A model generated the notes under the pieces. That model searched no databases and was not told the origin of the DNA. It worked only from the letters and a program-made list of their open reading frames with translations. This document shows positions 1 to 10,776 of a stretch of 64,000 bases of DNA, one piece after another (position 1 is the stretch's first letter; the number at the start of each line of letters is the position of its first letter). The translations under genes were made by a program, and so were the position numbers. The stretch lies in NCBI GenBank assembly GCA_002914805.1, contig JXTB01000377.1, positions 138,803 to 202,802 on the forward strand, in the 5' to 3' direction. Origin of the DNA: Parasponia andersonii. Lineage: Eukaryota > Streptophyta > Magnoliopsida > Rosales > Cannabaceae.

Positions 1-88
1 AGATAAATAGAAAAAAGAGTCAGCGCCTAACAAGGATGCTGAGAAGTATAGAGGCAACCAGACAAGCCAAACCTGGGCGAAGGTACGG

Positions 89-1944
89 CTAGCGACGAGC
101 TCGACGTTCTCCAATGAGAGCGCTTCCAGCTCGGGTCCTGCGGCTGGACTCTCTTTTTAGGCATTGCCCGCACCCGCAGAACACGGCTCTACCCTGCCAA
201 CCGCGAGGGCACCCTCTCCCTCGACTGGGCATACCCTGAAGCAGCAGGGGCAGGGACGGAGGAAAGCTAGGTGCCGCCGAAAGCACCGTCGTTGGCGGCA
301 GGAGGAAGTGCATCCCCTCTTGACGGGCCGCTGTGCATAGACCTTCTTCTCCTTAGAAGGGTCAGCATGGCCCCGTCATCATCGCTGTCAAACGAGGGGG
401 CAAACCTGCCCCTCTTCTCCACCTGACCCTCTTCTTCTTTAGATGATCCAACCTCGTGGTGCCGCTTTATTAGGACTGGAGGAGGGGAAGACAGCTGAGA
501 TTTCAATCTCGGAGCCCCCCCGCTAAGCTCGGCGATCTCCTACCAAGGCAAGCAGCACCCGACTTCGAGCCGAAGTCGAGGGTGGATGAGGTTGGTGCAG
601 CAGACCCCCCAGGCAGACTCAGGGGAATCCCCTCGCCATATACGGCCCGTATGGCCAACGTTTCCCCAGACAGAGGTCCGCTTGCATCGGAGTGGGGGAC
701 CACGAGTACTTCATCCTTTGAAGGCACCATGAGATGATGGCCAGCGGTTGCCTTTAGGCGAGCCTTATGCCCAACGGTTCCTCTCTTGACTAGGGAAGGG
801 TCTGCCGATGGGCCCGTCTCAGATGCTGTAAAGAACAAGTCATAACAGAATTAGATCACGGCCATAACCCGATCGACGAAGCTCAAGGATGCGGAAATGA
901 ACCCACCTCTAGCTCTCTTAGGGGCGGCAGCTTCCTCCCTACGGATCCTGATGCACTCTTCAGCCACGAACCTCACAGCCTCTTCGAGCTCGTGGCTAGT
1001 CGACGCCACCAGGTCGTTGGAGCCTGCCAACTGACTCGAAACCGTAACCTGATGACCCACCATGGCGATGCAATCGTGCTCATCCTGGCGGAATCGGTTC
1101 AGGGCAGAGGCATCAAATCGGCTCCGTAGGTGCTTCGTGATAACCCAGGTGTCTAGAGGGAAGGGAAGGTATAAGACTATCCTGGGCATCATATTCATCA
1201 CCTAGGGGTTGAAGGTGGCCTAGATGTGTCGACAATCCCCAGGAGATCCGAAGATGACAATCCCTTCCAGGCCTTTGAGTCGCCCCGCCGACAAGTGCGG
1301 CTCGAACCTGTTCTCCTCTGTAAAGGCTGCACAAGACAAAATAACTTGAGCAATAATAGACGAGGGGAACGCAGACCCGAAAATCACAACCTAGAACTTA
1401 CTCTACAGGAAAACTGAGGGGATTTGAAAGTGCTATCCATTGACCCAAGGGGAGCACCACGCCTCCCTAATGGCGTATAGCTTAGAGTGGGAGTCCTATT
1501 GCTTGTCTGACCTCGGCAAGCCCCAGAAAATGTGACGTCCGGGAGTGGTTGGAGGTAAAAAGTAGGGTAGAAACTCTTTTTGGGGTTGAGAGTGAGTTTG
1601 TAAGCATAAAAGACCACATCCAGGTCGATACGCAGGTTATAAAGAACTGACAGGGCGGAGAGTCCCATCAGAATTATGACCCCGTTTGTATTTAACTGCA
1701 TCGGGTGGATCCCCGTCAAAGCGAAGAATTGGTGGATCAGAAGAAGAAGAGGGAATCGCAGCCATTCGAGATGTTTCCTTCCCAAAATAATAGAGCCTTC
1801 AGGGGCAGAGGGACACAAACACCAATCCGCGAGGCCCTCGACCGTTTGTAGCGTGACTCCTCCGGGGAAGCAGAGCTATTTCCTCAGCGAATCCAACTCC
1901 GAGTCCAAGACGGAGCGCAATTCCTGATCTTGATTCGAGGCCAT
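89..1944 (-). pseudogene. Decayed antisense ORF of a Tat-type gypsy element (Transposase_28-like)
   Basis: Read on the minus strand from an ATG at 1944, the frame begins MASNQDQEL. It meets one stop about 20 codons in, then stays open through 1818-1384. The segment around 1750-1560 (HLEWLRFPLLLLIHQFFAL, then GIHPMQLNTNG and FYAYKL) resembles the Pfam family Transposase_28, 'putative gypsy type transposon'. Further fragments at 1201-851, 838-503, 506-267 and 313-89 lie in changing frames; one has a charged helical stretch (ELEEAVRFVAEECIRIRREE). I infer one ORF broken by several frameshifts. It runs opposite to the LTR at 2283-3101 and sits just inside it, the layout described for extra antisense ORFs of the Tat lineage of Ty3/gypsy. 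Its function is unknown even in intact elements. The family call is from memory of motifs, not a search. Confidence 0.6.
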
Positions 1945-2263
1945 CGCTCTGGGTACGATCGAAAGAGCAAAAATCTCTAGAAAGGGGAGAAGTCGGAAAT
2001 CCTAAGATTTTATGAGGTTAGGATAATTGAAGATTTTAGTAAATTAGTAAATAAGTATAAATGCGGTTTTTATAGAGGGGGAGCCGAGGAGTTTTTCTGG
2101 AAAAAGTAAGAGCAAGGGAGATCGAATAGTCGGGACTTTGAAATTTAAAAATTTTGTGACATAGGATGGCGTGCTTCCGCGTCGCCAAGGAGGAGCCACG
2201 TGTATCCCTCAAATTGGAAGAACGGAGAAACGATTTCCCCATTGATGGATACGAACCCATCAA

Positions 2264-2282
2264 GTAGGGAAATGGGGGAAAT
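2264..2282 (+). other. Polypurine tract before the Tat LTR
   Basis: A purine-rich run (gtagggaaatgggggaaat) lies directly before a TG dinucleotide that begins the LTR-like sequence. This is the position of a plus-strand priming tract in LTR retrotransposons and fixes the LTR orientation as plus. Confidence 0.5.
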
Positions 2283-3101
2283 TGTGAGACCCATTCTCAA
2301 ATCACACACCATGTGGATGATTAAGTGGTAGAACAGGTCATAAACATGGCTACCGTATGACATGTATCGAGAGTGACTAGCTAAAGGCCACGCGAACTGC
2401 ACGTGGTACCACATCGGCCATTGGGCTGTCTGAGGTTAGGGCCGAGCCCATCCCAGACCCTGGATGGACTCAGCCCAGTCCGATCCTTACTTCGACAGCT
2501 GGGGGTCGGAAGCCCTGAAGGTCTTCCACCAGAGTACAATGGAAAACAACTCACAGCTCCAGACCTAGACAGAGCATTTAATGCGATCTTGAGTAGGTAT
2601 GCGCGGGGGACAAGCCGTCCTAACAGATTGGCGATTTGTCCAAATCTCGCCCCTGACAGACTTGAGCCATAGGGAACGGCGGAAACAAGGCTATAGCGGT
2701 GCAGAAGGGATCACGGTAATCTCAGCCGGTGACCTCTGGAGAAAATCTGGACGAAAAAGGTACTCGGTCCTGAGATTAAGAACCAGGAGGTTCACAATTT
2801 CAGGACTATATATATATGAACCATGCATCCCCAAAGAGGAGGCATGTATGCATACCAAAAGAAACGTTTAAAAGTTCATAAGTAAAAAAAAAGACATACT
2901 CATACAGAGAAAAACTGAGTCTTTGCTACTCTATCTCAGGGGTAAATATTTGACTTAAGTAACGGAGAGTTTTTACAGGTGACCACCCCCGCCTGCCTGA
3001 AGTCAAAAGTTCTTTAGGATAATAAGGACACGTGGACAGTTGAAGGATGCAACACCGGCAGTTCAGAGACACGTGGACAATTAGTAAAAAGCGCTCCAGC
3101 A
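2283..3101 (+). repeat. 3' LTR of a Tat-lineage Ty3/gypsy retrotransposon
   Basis: The stretch starts with TG after a polypurine tract and carries a TATA-like core promoter at about 2807 (ctatatatatatgaacc). A U5-like block at 2950-2995 (ttgacttaagtaacggagag and caggtgaccacccccgcc) is characteristic of plant Tat/Retand LTRs. Two copies of gacacgtggac, each with a G-box core, sit 41 bp apart near 3027 and 3068. The 3' boundary is inferred from a CA at about 3101. The 5' LTR lies outside the window, so paired LTRs and target duplication cannot be checked. The flanking antisense ORF at 89-1944 belongs to the same element. Confidence 0.5.
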
Positions 3102-5276
3102 TAAGTAACTAATAATCTTTATTTGTTTCAATATCAAATATTTTATCTTTCTTGGCGGAAAAGTATTTTGGGATAACTAATAAAATTGAAAAGAAAAAAA
3201 TAACATGGCAACTAATCTGTTTTTTTTATTATTATTATTTGATTAAAATAATGGCCAACTAGGCTAGTTAGTTGTATTCTTAAGGAGATTCCTATTTTGG
3301 CGTACTTTGACTATCACATTGGAGAAATCTAGGCTAATCTAGCTGTATAATCTTTGTTCACGAAGTCTCCAGCTCACTTTCCAAACGTCAGGCTTCTAAC
3401 TTCTAAGTTCCAAAGTCAATCACACATTTTCCTATGAGCAACCTTACCCTCTCTTATAATAAAAAATGAAAAATGACGAATCTCTAATCGTTTGACTAAT
3501 ATAAAATTTTTTCTTATTCCATGGTGTGAAAATGACGTATCTTCCAACTTCTTTCCGCCTACTTGTCCGTGTATATTAATTACTAAAATTTTAAGCTAGG
3601 ACCATCTTTAACATATTATCCACGTATAGATTATACAGATTGATCTAGATTCTTTTTTCTTTTTCTTTTTTTAAATGAAGATTGATCTAGATTCTAGTCT
3701 AAGAGTTACGACTTACGAGTCTTAAAAGACCACCGACTACTATAGTTCACATCACTGTGCACAGTTTTTCTTCTTTGCTGGTGTAGTGTGGGAAAAAAAA
3801 GAACCAACTCAAGCGTTATGCTTAAGCCCAACTCAATATGATACAATTATAATTATTTTCTAAACTATTAATCAGTAGGAACCTCGTTAAAGCTCCACCA
3901 TAATGAACCCGACACACTATTCTATGATTTCGAATGTTCTCGTTGAAAAAATTCAAGAAGTGGCTAATTGAACGTAGGAAAATTCTAGTATAGGAAGACC
4001 AAAATCCGTCGTATTCTATTAACTGTTAGATTAAAATGAGTAATGAGTAAAGAAAAGTTTGATAGGAAGTAATACATGATAAAAAAAAAACTCAGAAAAA
4101 GAAAAAAAAATGGGGAGAGACAAGATATCCTTGAACGCTGTTAATTTGTCTATCAAATCCGGTGATGAAAATTTTGTTCTCAGCAAAGGAAAAGATTTGA
4201 AATTATTTTGAGCAATAAAAGAAAAAATCTGCAACTGGTCAAAATATTTGAACCTCTTTCAGTAGGAGGAAAAATTAGAGAATGATGAAACCGAATATAG
4301 TATAAAATTTTGCATTCATGGGTTTGATTGGATTCACATCTATATTAGCTTTATTCTAAACTTAATGCCATATCTGAAAGTCTTTCTTCTTTTTTTTTTT
4401 TTTTTTTAACCAAGAATCCAAGACCCACAACTCGACTTCATGAATGATTTCATGATGGGGTGAAGAGAATTGGGTAAATGATTATCAATCCAAAGGGAGA
4501 ATCTTGCCTTATATTCATACCATTTTTTCAATAGTGTTGAAGGTTCCGAAACCCATTGTTCAGCGATGGAGTCCTGAGCTTCGACCACTACAGATCTAAA
4601 GAGGAGGTTTCCTTTGTTTTAGCCGTGAAAAAACAGCAATAGATTGGTGCAACAGTTATAGAGGGAGACACGATTGTTTTGAATTGTTTTTTTTTTTTTT
4701 TTGGTGAGATCTCCAGGGCTGAGTTGGGGAAGTGAGGAAGAGAAGAAAACTTGGGGAAAGAAATCGAGTCAAATAAGGGATTGATCTGCAATGAGTTTTG
4801 GCATTCTTTTCTCTTTTTAAGGATTTATATTCTTTTCAAAGATCTAATCAAAATTTCAGATGTGAAGAAGCAACAGATCATGTTATCCATTCGCTTGAGA
4901 ATCTCTAATTTTCTTCAAAACTCCTTCGTTGTTCAGTATTTTCCATTTTTTAGATGTTAATGAAGACTCAAAGCACCATTGAAACAGGGAAAGAAAAAAA
5001 AAATTTTAAAAAATAGAAAAGTAAACAAGTTACTGAAGAGTAGACTTTGGTTGTACGATGGTTCATGGAGGCAAAAGCGAGAAGAATAAGAAACAACATC
5101 GACTAAAATGTCTCAGACGGCAGATTGGGTGTGATAGGCTATACGTATCACTATATAGGTTCCATATCTCAATAGCCGTGTGATGTCATCCAAAGGTTTA
5201 AAAAACCGTCTTACTGGTAAGAGGAATTTTATCCCTCGTACAGTAGAATTCTCCTTGAATGTAAGCAAAATGTGAA
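3102..5276. other. Intergenic AT-rich sequence, no gene
   Basis: No supported gene. On the minus strand a 60-codon open stretch (4588-4406) ends directly in a 20-base poly(A), seen as poly(T) at 4389-4408 on the plus strand. This could be the end of a retroposed transcript, but I do not recognise the peptide. A second poly(A)-like tract lies at 4687-4702. Confidence 0.5.
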
Positions 5277-5900
5277 TAAGAATCTGACTAACTTAGATTC
5301 TAGATTCGTCGCTATTAGAATTTCACTTCAAAGAAATATCAGAATAATATAGAAATAATAATAGAGAATAAAAACTAATCTTACAATATAAGAATTTAAG
5401 TGAAAAATTCCTAAATCAAGAGAAAAACTACTATCTCTCAGAAAATAATTTTACTATATGAAAAGTTTCTATAATCACATAGATTTTCCTCTTTTCTACC
5501 CAATGACCCCAATACACCCAAACATTTTCTCACAAGTATTCTCTCACTTACATCTTACATTGTCACTCTTTGAAATATCTTCTTTGACAAAGAAACTCTA
5601 CTCTCTTTGAAAGGAGAAATAAAGAGAAAGAAATGATTTAATTAGAAGAGAGAACTTGCTTTCAAGTTTTGGGATAAAGAGAATGATGAATGAAGTCTCT
5701 ATTTATAGGCCTTGAAAGGTAGTGAGAATACTACTTTTCACTATTGGTATTACGGCTGCCCCTTTTCACTATTGCTATGACGGCTGCCATTTTCACTATT
5801 ACTATGACGGCTACTCTTTTCACTATTGTTATGACGGCTGCCCTATTCACTATTGCTATGACGGTTGCCCTTTTTACTTCTATTCACACATATATCAACA
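5277..5900 (-). repeat. Downstream (3') LTR of the gag-only copia element
   Basis: It pairs with 7228-7849; both copies share long identical blocks such as cacttcaaagaaatatcaga and the end cacacatatatcaaca. Five copies of a 27-bp repeat lie just upstream of a TATA-box core (minus strand CTATAAATAGAG, about 5712-5701), so the repeats are in U3. The left boundary is less certain because the first bases (taagaatctgac) differ from the other LTR (tgggaatctgac). Confidence 0.8.
5743..5873 (-). repeat. 27-bp tandem repeats in LTR U3 (five units)
   Basis: Units of the form cactattgctatgacggctg followed by ccctttt repeat five times with small changes. On the element's coding strand they read GGCAGCCGTCATAGCAATAG and stop about 30 bp before the TATA box, the position of transcriptional enhancer repeats in plant copia LTRs. 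Confidence 0.85.
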
Positions 5901-6416
5901 GTCTCCCACTTGAAGACTTGATTTCAATCACGTCTTCACATACGTCTCATCTCATAGCTTACATTGCTATCATTGTCTTTACTGATAATCATATTCCACC
6001 ATATGAGTATACATACTACTTAGAACTGATGAATTCTAAGAATTTCATCTCGGCTTATGTCGAAAGAACCTTGCTGATAATTATGGTGCTGACTCCCATA
6101 TTTGGCTTCCCCAGAAGTTCATCAGCCATCGACATCATTCAGCACACGTCTTACATCAATGCAAAACCAGTGCATGTGTACAAACTTACTGCCACTAATT
6201 ATGACACATCCTCTTTCATGGCGTCTTTGGAGATTAGCGGCATGCCATGAGAATGTGCATATCATGATCAAAGGACAAGATCATCATATCTATCATAGGA
6301 GATAATATAAGCAGTATCACCATATTTATAGCTTTTAGTCGAGCTCACTCTACTTTTTTGACAATTTCTTTTTAGATTCCTAGATCGTCCATACCCCCAG
6401 TAGATTACATTATTTT

Positions 6417-7068
6417 TCATGGAGTTTTTCTTCCTAGTGTGTCAACTGTCAAGGCTGAGCCTTCGGGTAGAACATTACTTCCACCACCCGTCAGCCTTCT
6501 CTCTTCAGACAAAAGTTTACTTATGACCTCAGAATAAACTACAGTCTCCTTCCTATGCACCAAAATAGGTTTCATATGCTCATAGGAAGGTAGAAAAAAC
6601 CAGATGAATCGCAATGCCTTATCTTCATCTTCAACCTTCACTCCAATAGCCTCCAATTCAGAAACGATACCATTCAAGACATTTAGATGATCAGAAATTT
6701 TCATACCTTCATTCATACGCAATGTATGAAACAGCTCCTTCAGGTACACTCGATTTGAGACACCTTTCGCCTGATACAATTCTTCAAGCTTTCTCCAAAG
6801 TTCTTTGGCCGTCATTATTCCAACCACTCTTGCAAGGACATTTTTGGCCAAACACATACGTATCGCACTTGCAGCTCTCTCATCCAGATCATCCCACTCT
6901 TCATCGCTCATACTGGATTTCTTAGAATCTCTGCCCTTTCAAAATCTTGTATAATTTAGATTGAATCAATAAATCATTGACTTGTATTTGCCACAAGCCA
7001 AAATTGATGTTCCCATCAAATTTCTCCACATCAGCTCTAACCCAAATTAAAATCTTGTTTCCTAACAT
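6417..7068 (-). pseudogene. Copia gag (UBN2/Retrotran_gag type), frameshifted
   Basis: The frame opens at an ATG at 7068, about 140 nt after the primer-binding site. Its N-terminus contains VEKFDGNINFGLWQ, the typical copia gag start (KFDGxNFxxW). It shifts frame near 6935-6920 and continues open to 6417. Later motifs include MTAKELWRKLEELYQAKGV, LKELFHTLRMNEGMKISDHL and SYEHMKPIL, matching the UBN2/gag polypeptide family that forms the virus-like particle. It ends at a stop about 210 residues in, before any CCHC zinc knuckle, and no pol frame follows. Its function is structural; this copy is broken. Confidence 0.85.
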
Positions 7069-7210
7069 CTTGCTTCGTACTTCTAACTTAAAAAACTGCT
7101 AAGAAAATTTCCAAGAAGGATTAAAGAGTCCAAAGGCTCCCACTTGAACACAACCTCCTTACACAAAATTTCTTAGACTAACACCAAGCTTTAGTGCACC
7201 AAAGAACCCC

Positions 7211-7222
7211 GCTCTGATACCA
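7211..7222 (-). other. Primer-binding site (tRNA-iMet type)
   Basis: The plus strand reads gctctgatacca; the minus strand is TGGTATCAGAGC, complementary to the 3' end of plant initiator-methionine tRNA. It lies 5 nt inside the upstream LTR and fixes the element's orientation as minus. Confidence 0.9.
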
Positions 7223-7227
7223 TTTAT

Positions 7228-7849
7228 TGGGAATCTGACTGACCAAGATTCGCCGCTCTCAGGATCTCACTTCAAAGAAATATCAGAATAATAGATAAAT
7301 AATAATAGGGAATAGAAACCAATCTCACAACACAACAACTTAAGTGGAAAATTCCCAAATCAGGAGAAAAATCACTATCTTTCAAAAAAGAATTTCACTA
7401 TATGAAAAGTTTCTACAATCACATAGATTTCCCTCTTTTCTACCGAATGACCCCAATACACCCAAACACTTTCTCACAAGTATTCTCTCACTCACACCTT
7501 ACACTGTCACTCTTTGAAACTTCTTCTTTGACAAAGAAACTCTACTCTCTTTGAAAGAAGAAATAAAGAGAAATAAATGATTTAATTAGAAAAGAGAATT
7601 TGAAATTGTTTCAAATTTTGGGATAAAGAGAATGATGAATGAAGTCTCTATTTATAGGTCTTGAAAAGTAGTGAGAATACTACCTTTTACTATTACTATT
7701 ACGGCTGCCCATTTTTATTATTGCTATGACGGCTGCCCTTTTCACTATTGTTATGATAATTGCTCTTTTCACTATTGTTATGACGGATGCCCTATTCACT
7801 ATTGCTATGACGGCTGCCTTTTTTATTTCTATTCACACATATATCAACA
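7228..7849 (-). repeat. Upstream (5') LTR of the gag-only copia element
   Basis: This direct repeat of 5277-5900 is 622 bp long, starting tgggaatc and ending atatcaaca on the plus strand. It carries the same block of five roughly 27-bp U3 repeats (about 7681-7818) and a TATA core at about 7650-7660. Scattered mismatches against the other LTR show the insertion is not recent. Confidence 0.85.
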
Positions 7850-8206
7850 TAAAGGAACAACTCGTTCGAATAGTTCTCAGTGAACATTCAAATTAATAAG
7901 AACGGAAACTGTTATGATAAAGTTCAGTGAGAGATGCTACACTAATCTTCCTTTTCTCCCATTTACTCCTATATAATAATAATATTATTATTATTAATAA
8001 TAATAATAAAACACTAATGAGAAAATCTCATCGAAACCACAAACCACATATAGAAAATAAAGTATACGGAAAATACAAAATAAAGACAAACTCACTACAA
8101 CCACAAACTACAAATAGAAAACAAAGTATACAGAAAATACAAAAAGAAGAAAACTAGATGAACACAACAAGGATTAGTAAACATGTCATTTGGGATGAAT
8201 TTAAGA
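7850..8206. other. Spacer with ATT/AAT microsatellite
   Basis: No gene. An AAT/ATT trinucleotide repeat occupies about 7973-8009. A pair of imperfect repeats around 8042-8082 and 8096-8136 (accacaaaccacatatagaa versus accacaaactacaaatagaa) follows. Confidence 0.6.
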
Positions 8207-8390
8207 TGTGGAAATAGTTAATGATTTGCCAAAATAATTGTATTACTTGTATTGCCTTATATAGAAGATTGCACAAGTATATACAACATATAGAGATTGC
8301 ATATACAGATTTTTAGGGAACTAATTTCAGTTCTATATATACTATATTATTCAGTCAAGAAATATATTACAGTAGACTAATTTCCAATTC
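8207..8390 (+). repeat. Left LTR of the short-LTR copia remnant
   Basis: It matches 10219-10408 along its length with indels. It contains a TATA-like sequence (ctatatatactat at about 8332). Exact ends are uncertain. Confidence 0.65.
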
Positions 8391-8408
8391 TTTGAAGTCC
8401 TTGTTTTT

Positions 8409-10165
8409 GTAGCATATCTCATCAATCATATTCTATCTCGTGCAATTGGCTTTAAAACACTATTCCAGACACTTGCAAAGGCTATTGTTGCTCTCACCAT
8501 CCTAAACCTACCCCCTCATATCTTCGGCTATGTTGCCTATGTTTATCTTCATAAATACCAACGTAGTAAGTTAACGCCTCAGGCCTTAAAATGTGTCTTT
8601 GTTAGATATGCTAGTCTTCAAAAAGGATACATATGCTATCATCCTCATACTAAGCGCATGTTTATTACTATGGATATTATCTTTCATAAAGATACTATGT
8701 TTTTCTCTAAGTCTGAATTTCAAGGGGGGTATCTTGAGGAAATTCAGACTCTTATATACAACCTTGAGAAAGATGCAGTGGAAGTATCTGATCAAAATGT
8801 ATGTAATTTAGATCCTAGTGGTCAAAACTTGGATGTAAGTTATGATATCTTATATTGCAATAAAATAGCATAGAAGTGGATGATTTGGATCTTAGTGATC
8901 AAAACTTGAATCTTAGTAGGAATGAGCACTTAAAAAGACAAGAAACTTCTGAGACCGAGCCTAAGTCTATCCCAATCAATACACCAAACCAATCATTGTC
9001 TAAGGATGTTCCTCATAAAGTGCATAAGTTATCTAGGAGATAATTACCATAACATCTCACCAAATGTATTCCAAAACCAATATATGAACCTCAATTATCT
9101 AGTAAAGTAAGATATCACATGAACCATTATATGTCTATACATCACTTATAAAAAAAAAAAAAAAATCAGTCATTTATCAATCAATTGTCTATTGTATCGA
9201 TTTCTAATAGTGTGCAGAAAGCCTTAACTAATCAAAGATAGGAAATCACAATAAATGAAGAGATAACCTCCTTGTAGAAGAACCAAACTTGAGAGTTCGT
9301 GGACCTTCCCATAGAAAAAAAAACAAGTAAAAAACCAAGGAACCTTTTTTTTAATAACTAAAATACAAAGCTAATGGTAAGATCAAACATTTTAAGGTGA
9401 GATTGGTACCCAAATTCATGGAATTGACTACACAGAATATTTGCACATGTAGCCAAAATCCACATAATTCGGGTCTTATTATCCTTAGCTACAAATTTTA
9501 ATTGACTTTTATAACAATTTGATGTGAAGGACGCATTCTTACATGGTAAACCATCTGAAGAATTCTACATAGATCTCCTGCCAAGGTGCATGATAATAAA
9601 GAAACAAAGCCAGAAGATATGTAGGCTGAAGATATCACTGTATAGACTAAAACAATCTCTTAGAGTTTAGTTTGAAAAATTCACAAAATCTATGATAACT
9701 TTCGGTTTCCAATAGAGCAATTCATATCATACCTTATTCTTAAAGAAACATAATGGAAAAATTACTGCGCTCATCATTTATGTAGATAATATGGTAATAA
9801 TAGGGAATGATCTAGACAAAAGGAAGGTTTTGTAGGTATACTTGTCTAGATAATTCGATAAGAAAGATCTAGGTTACTTAAAGTACTTTCTTGAAATAGA
9901 AGTAATACGATTCAATAAAGGCATTTTCTTATCCCAAAGGAAATATGCCTTAGATATGCTTCAAGAAATTAGTATGTTAGCATGTTAATCAGCAGATACA
10001 CTAATTGAAAAAGGTTTAAAATTACATGTTGAAATTGATCAAGTTCTAATTGACAAAACGAGATACCATAAGCTTGTTAGCAGATTAATATATTTAGCAT
10101 ACACAAGATCAGACCTTACATATGCATTGAGTATTGTAAGCCAATTATGCACAATTCAGGTGAAT
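8409..10165 (+). pseudogene. Copia pol remnant: integrase C-terminus and reverse transcriptase
   Basis: From 8409 an open stretch of about 155 codons reads through integrase C-terminal motifs: NLPPHIFGYVAYV, KLTPQALKCVFVRYASLQKG, then MFITMDIIFHKDTMFF. A linker with stops follows. From about 9510 reverse-transcriptase motifs appear: FDVKDAFLHGKPSEEFYID, SLYRLKQSLRVWFEKF, YVDNMVIIG, DLGYLKYFLEIEV, GIFLSQRKYALDML and TRSDLTYALSIVSQL. The catalytic YVDD box reads YVDN at about 9778-9790, and several stops interrupt the frame. It would have copied element RNA to DNA; this copy is inactive. Integrase core and RNase H are absent. Confidence 0.8.
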
Positions 10166-10218
10166 AATATATAAACACAGTCATATACATTTTGATATAT
10201 CTAAAGTCAGTTCTAAGA

Positions 10219-10408
10219 AAGGGAATAGCCAATAATTTGGCAAAATAATTGTATTGATTGTATTACCTTATATAGAAGATTGTACAGGTTGTACAGGTGC
10301 ATACAAATTATAGAGATTTTATAAGCAAACTTTTAGGGAACTAATTTCAGTTCTATATATACTGTAGTGATCAAGAAATATAATATAATAGACCAATATC
10401 CTATTCTC
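10219..10408 (+). repeat. Right LTR of the short-LTR copia remnant
   Basis: Partner of 8207-8390, with a TATA-like ctatatatactgtag near 10355. Its 5' edge follows a purine-rich run. Confidence 0.65.
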
Positions 10409-10493
10409 GTTTATACAAGAGGCGTAGCCCATTTGGCTAGATTATCTGCCAGAAAATTTGGAGTATCCTCCTAGGTAGTGAAAAAAAATCTCT

Positions 10494-10769
10494 TGGCTCT
10501 GTTTGTATCCTAAATTTTAGGGAGGAAAAAAATAAATTCTTAGAAATTTCATTTTCTTTTGTTTTAATTTTATCAAAGATTGAAGAAAAAATTTTACAAA
10601 AATTTTGTAATAGACATTTTTCAATAAATTTTGAGAATTTAGATTATATTATAAGAGAAAAAATTTCGAAAACTAAATTTTATAGAATTTAAGAAAATCT
10701 TTTCTCTCTCAATTTCTTTCGAAGTTTTCCCTCACAATTTTTTCCCTGCAACAAATTTCAAACATAGCC
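10494..10769. mobile_element. MITE-like unit, PIF/Harbinger-type ends
   Basis: The left end ggctctgtttg and the right end caaacatagcc form an inverted pair with one mismatch, around a non-coding AT-rich interior of about 250 bp. GGCCTGTTTG-like ends are typical of Tourist-like MITEs. No clear TTA/TAA target duplication is seen on both sides, so the class is tentative. Confidence 0.45.
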
Positions 10770-10776
10770 TTAGCCT

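Larger units (their letters stand above)
5277..7849 (-). mobile_element. Non-autonomous Ty1/copia element, gag only, with both LTRs
   Basis: Two direct repeats of about 620 bp (5277-5900 and 7228-7849) bracket a 1.3-kb interior. The interior holds a primer-binding site (minus strand TGGTATCAGAGC, 7222-7211, initiator-Met tRNA type) beside the upstream LTR. A gag reading frame follows, and a polypurine tract (AAGTGGGAGAC, minus strand) lies next to the downstream LTR. Minus-strand LTRs begin TGTTG and end CCCA. Protease, integrase and reverse transcriptase are absent, so it could only have moved using proteins from another element. The about 500 bp between gag and the 3' LTR (5901-6416) has no recognisable coding content. 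I could not find a matching 5-bp target duplication. Confidence 0.85.
8207..10408 (+). mobile_element. Truncated Ty1/copia element with short LTRs
   Basis: Two similar 180-190-bp direct repeats, about 8207-8390 and 10219-10408, flank copia pol remnants. Shared blocks include caaaataattgtatt, ccttatatagaagattg and agggaactaatttcagttct. Only about 20 bp separate the left LTR from integrase C-terminal codons, so gag, protease and the integrase core have been lost. The right LTR is preceded by a purine run (aagaaaggga). RNase H is also missing. LTR ends are approximate. Confidence 0.75.

Noticed and set aside
4406-4790. Processed pseudogene ending in poly(A) on the minus strand
   Set aside because: Poly(A) is present but the peptide matches nothing known to me and no target duplication is visible.
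5743-5873. Regularly spaced direct repeats resembling a CRISPR array
   Set aside because: The units are contiguous with no unique spacers, lie in a retrotransposon U3, and the genome is a plant.
5722-6250. Open frames of 63 and 168 codons with repeated FTIxMTAAL or HYCYDGC motifs
   Set aside because: They are translations of the 27-bp LTR repeats opposite to the element's coding strand, without a promoter or family match.
10410-10480. RNase H-like codons (GVAHLARLSARKFG) after the short-LTR copia remnant
   Set aside because: The match is about 14 residues with no catalytic residues or flanking domain; too weak to annotate.
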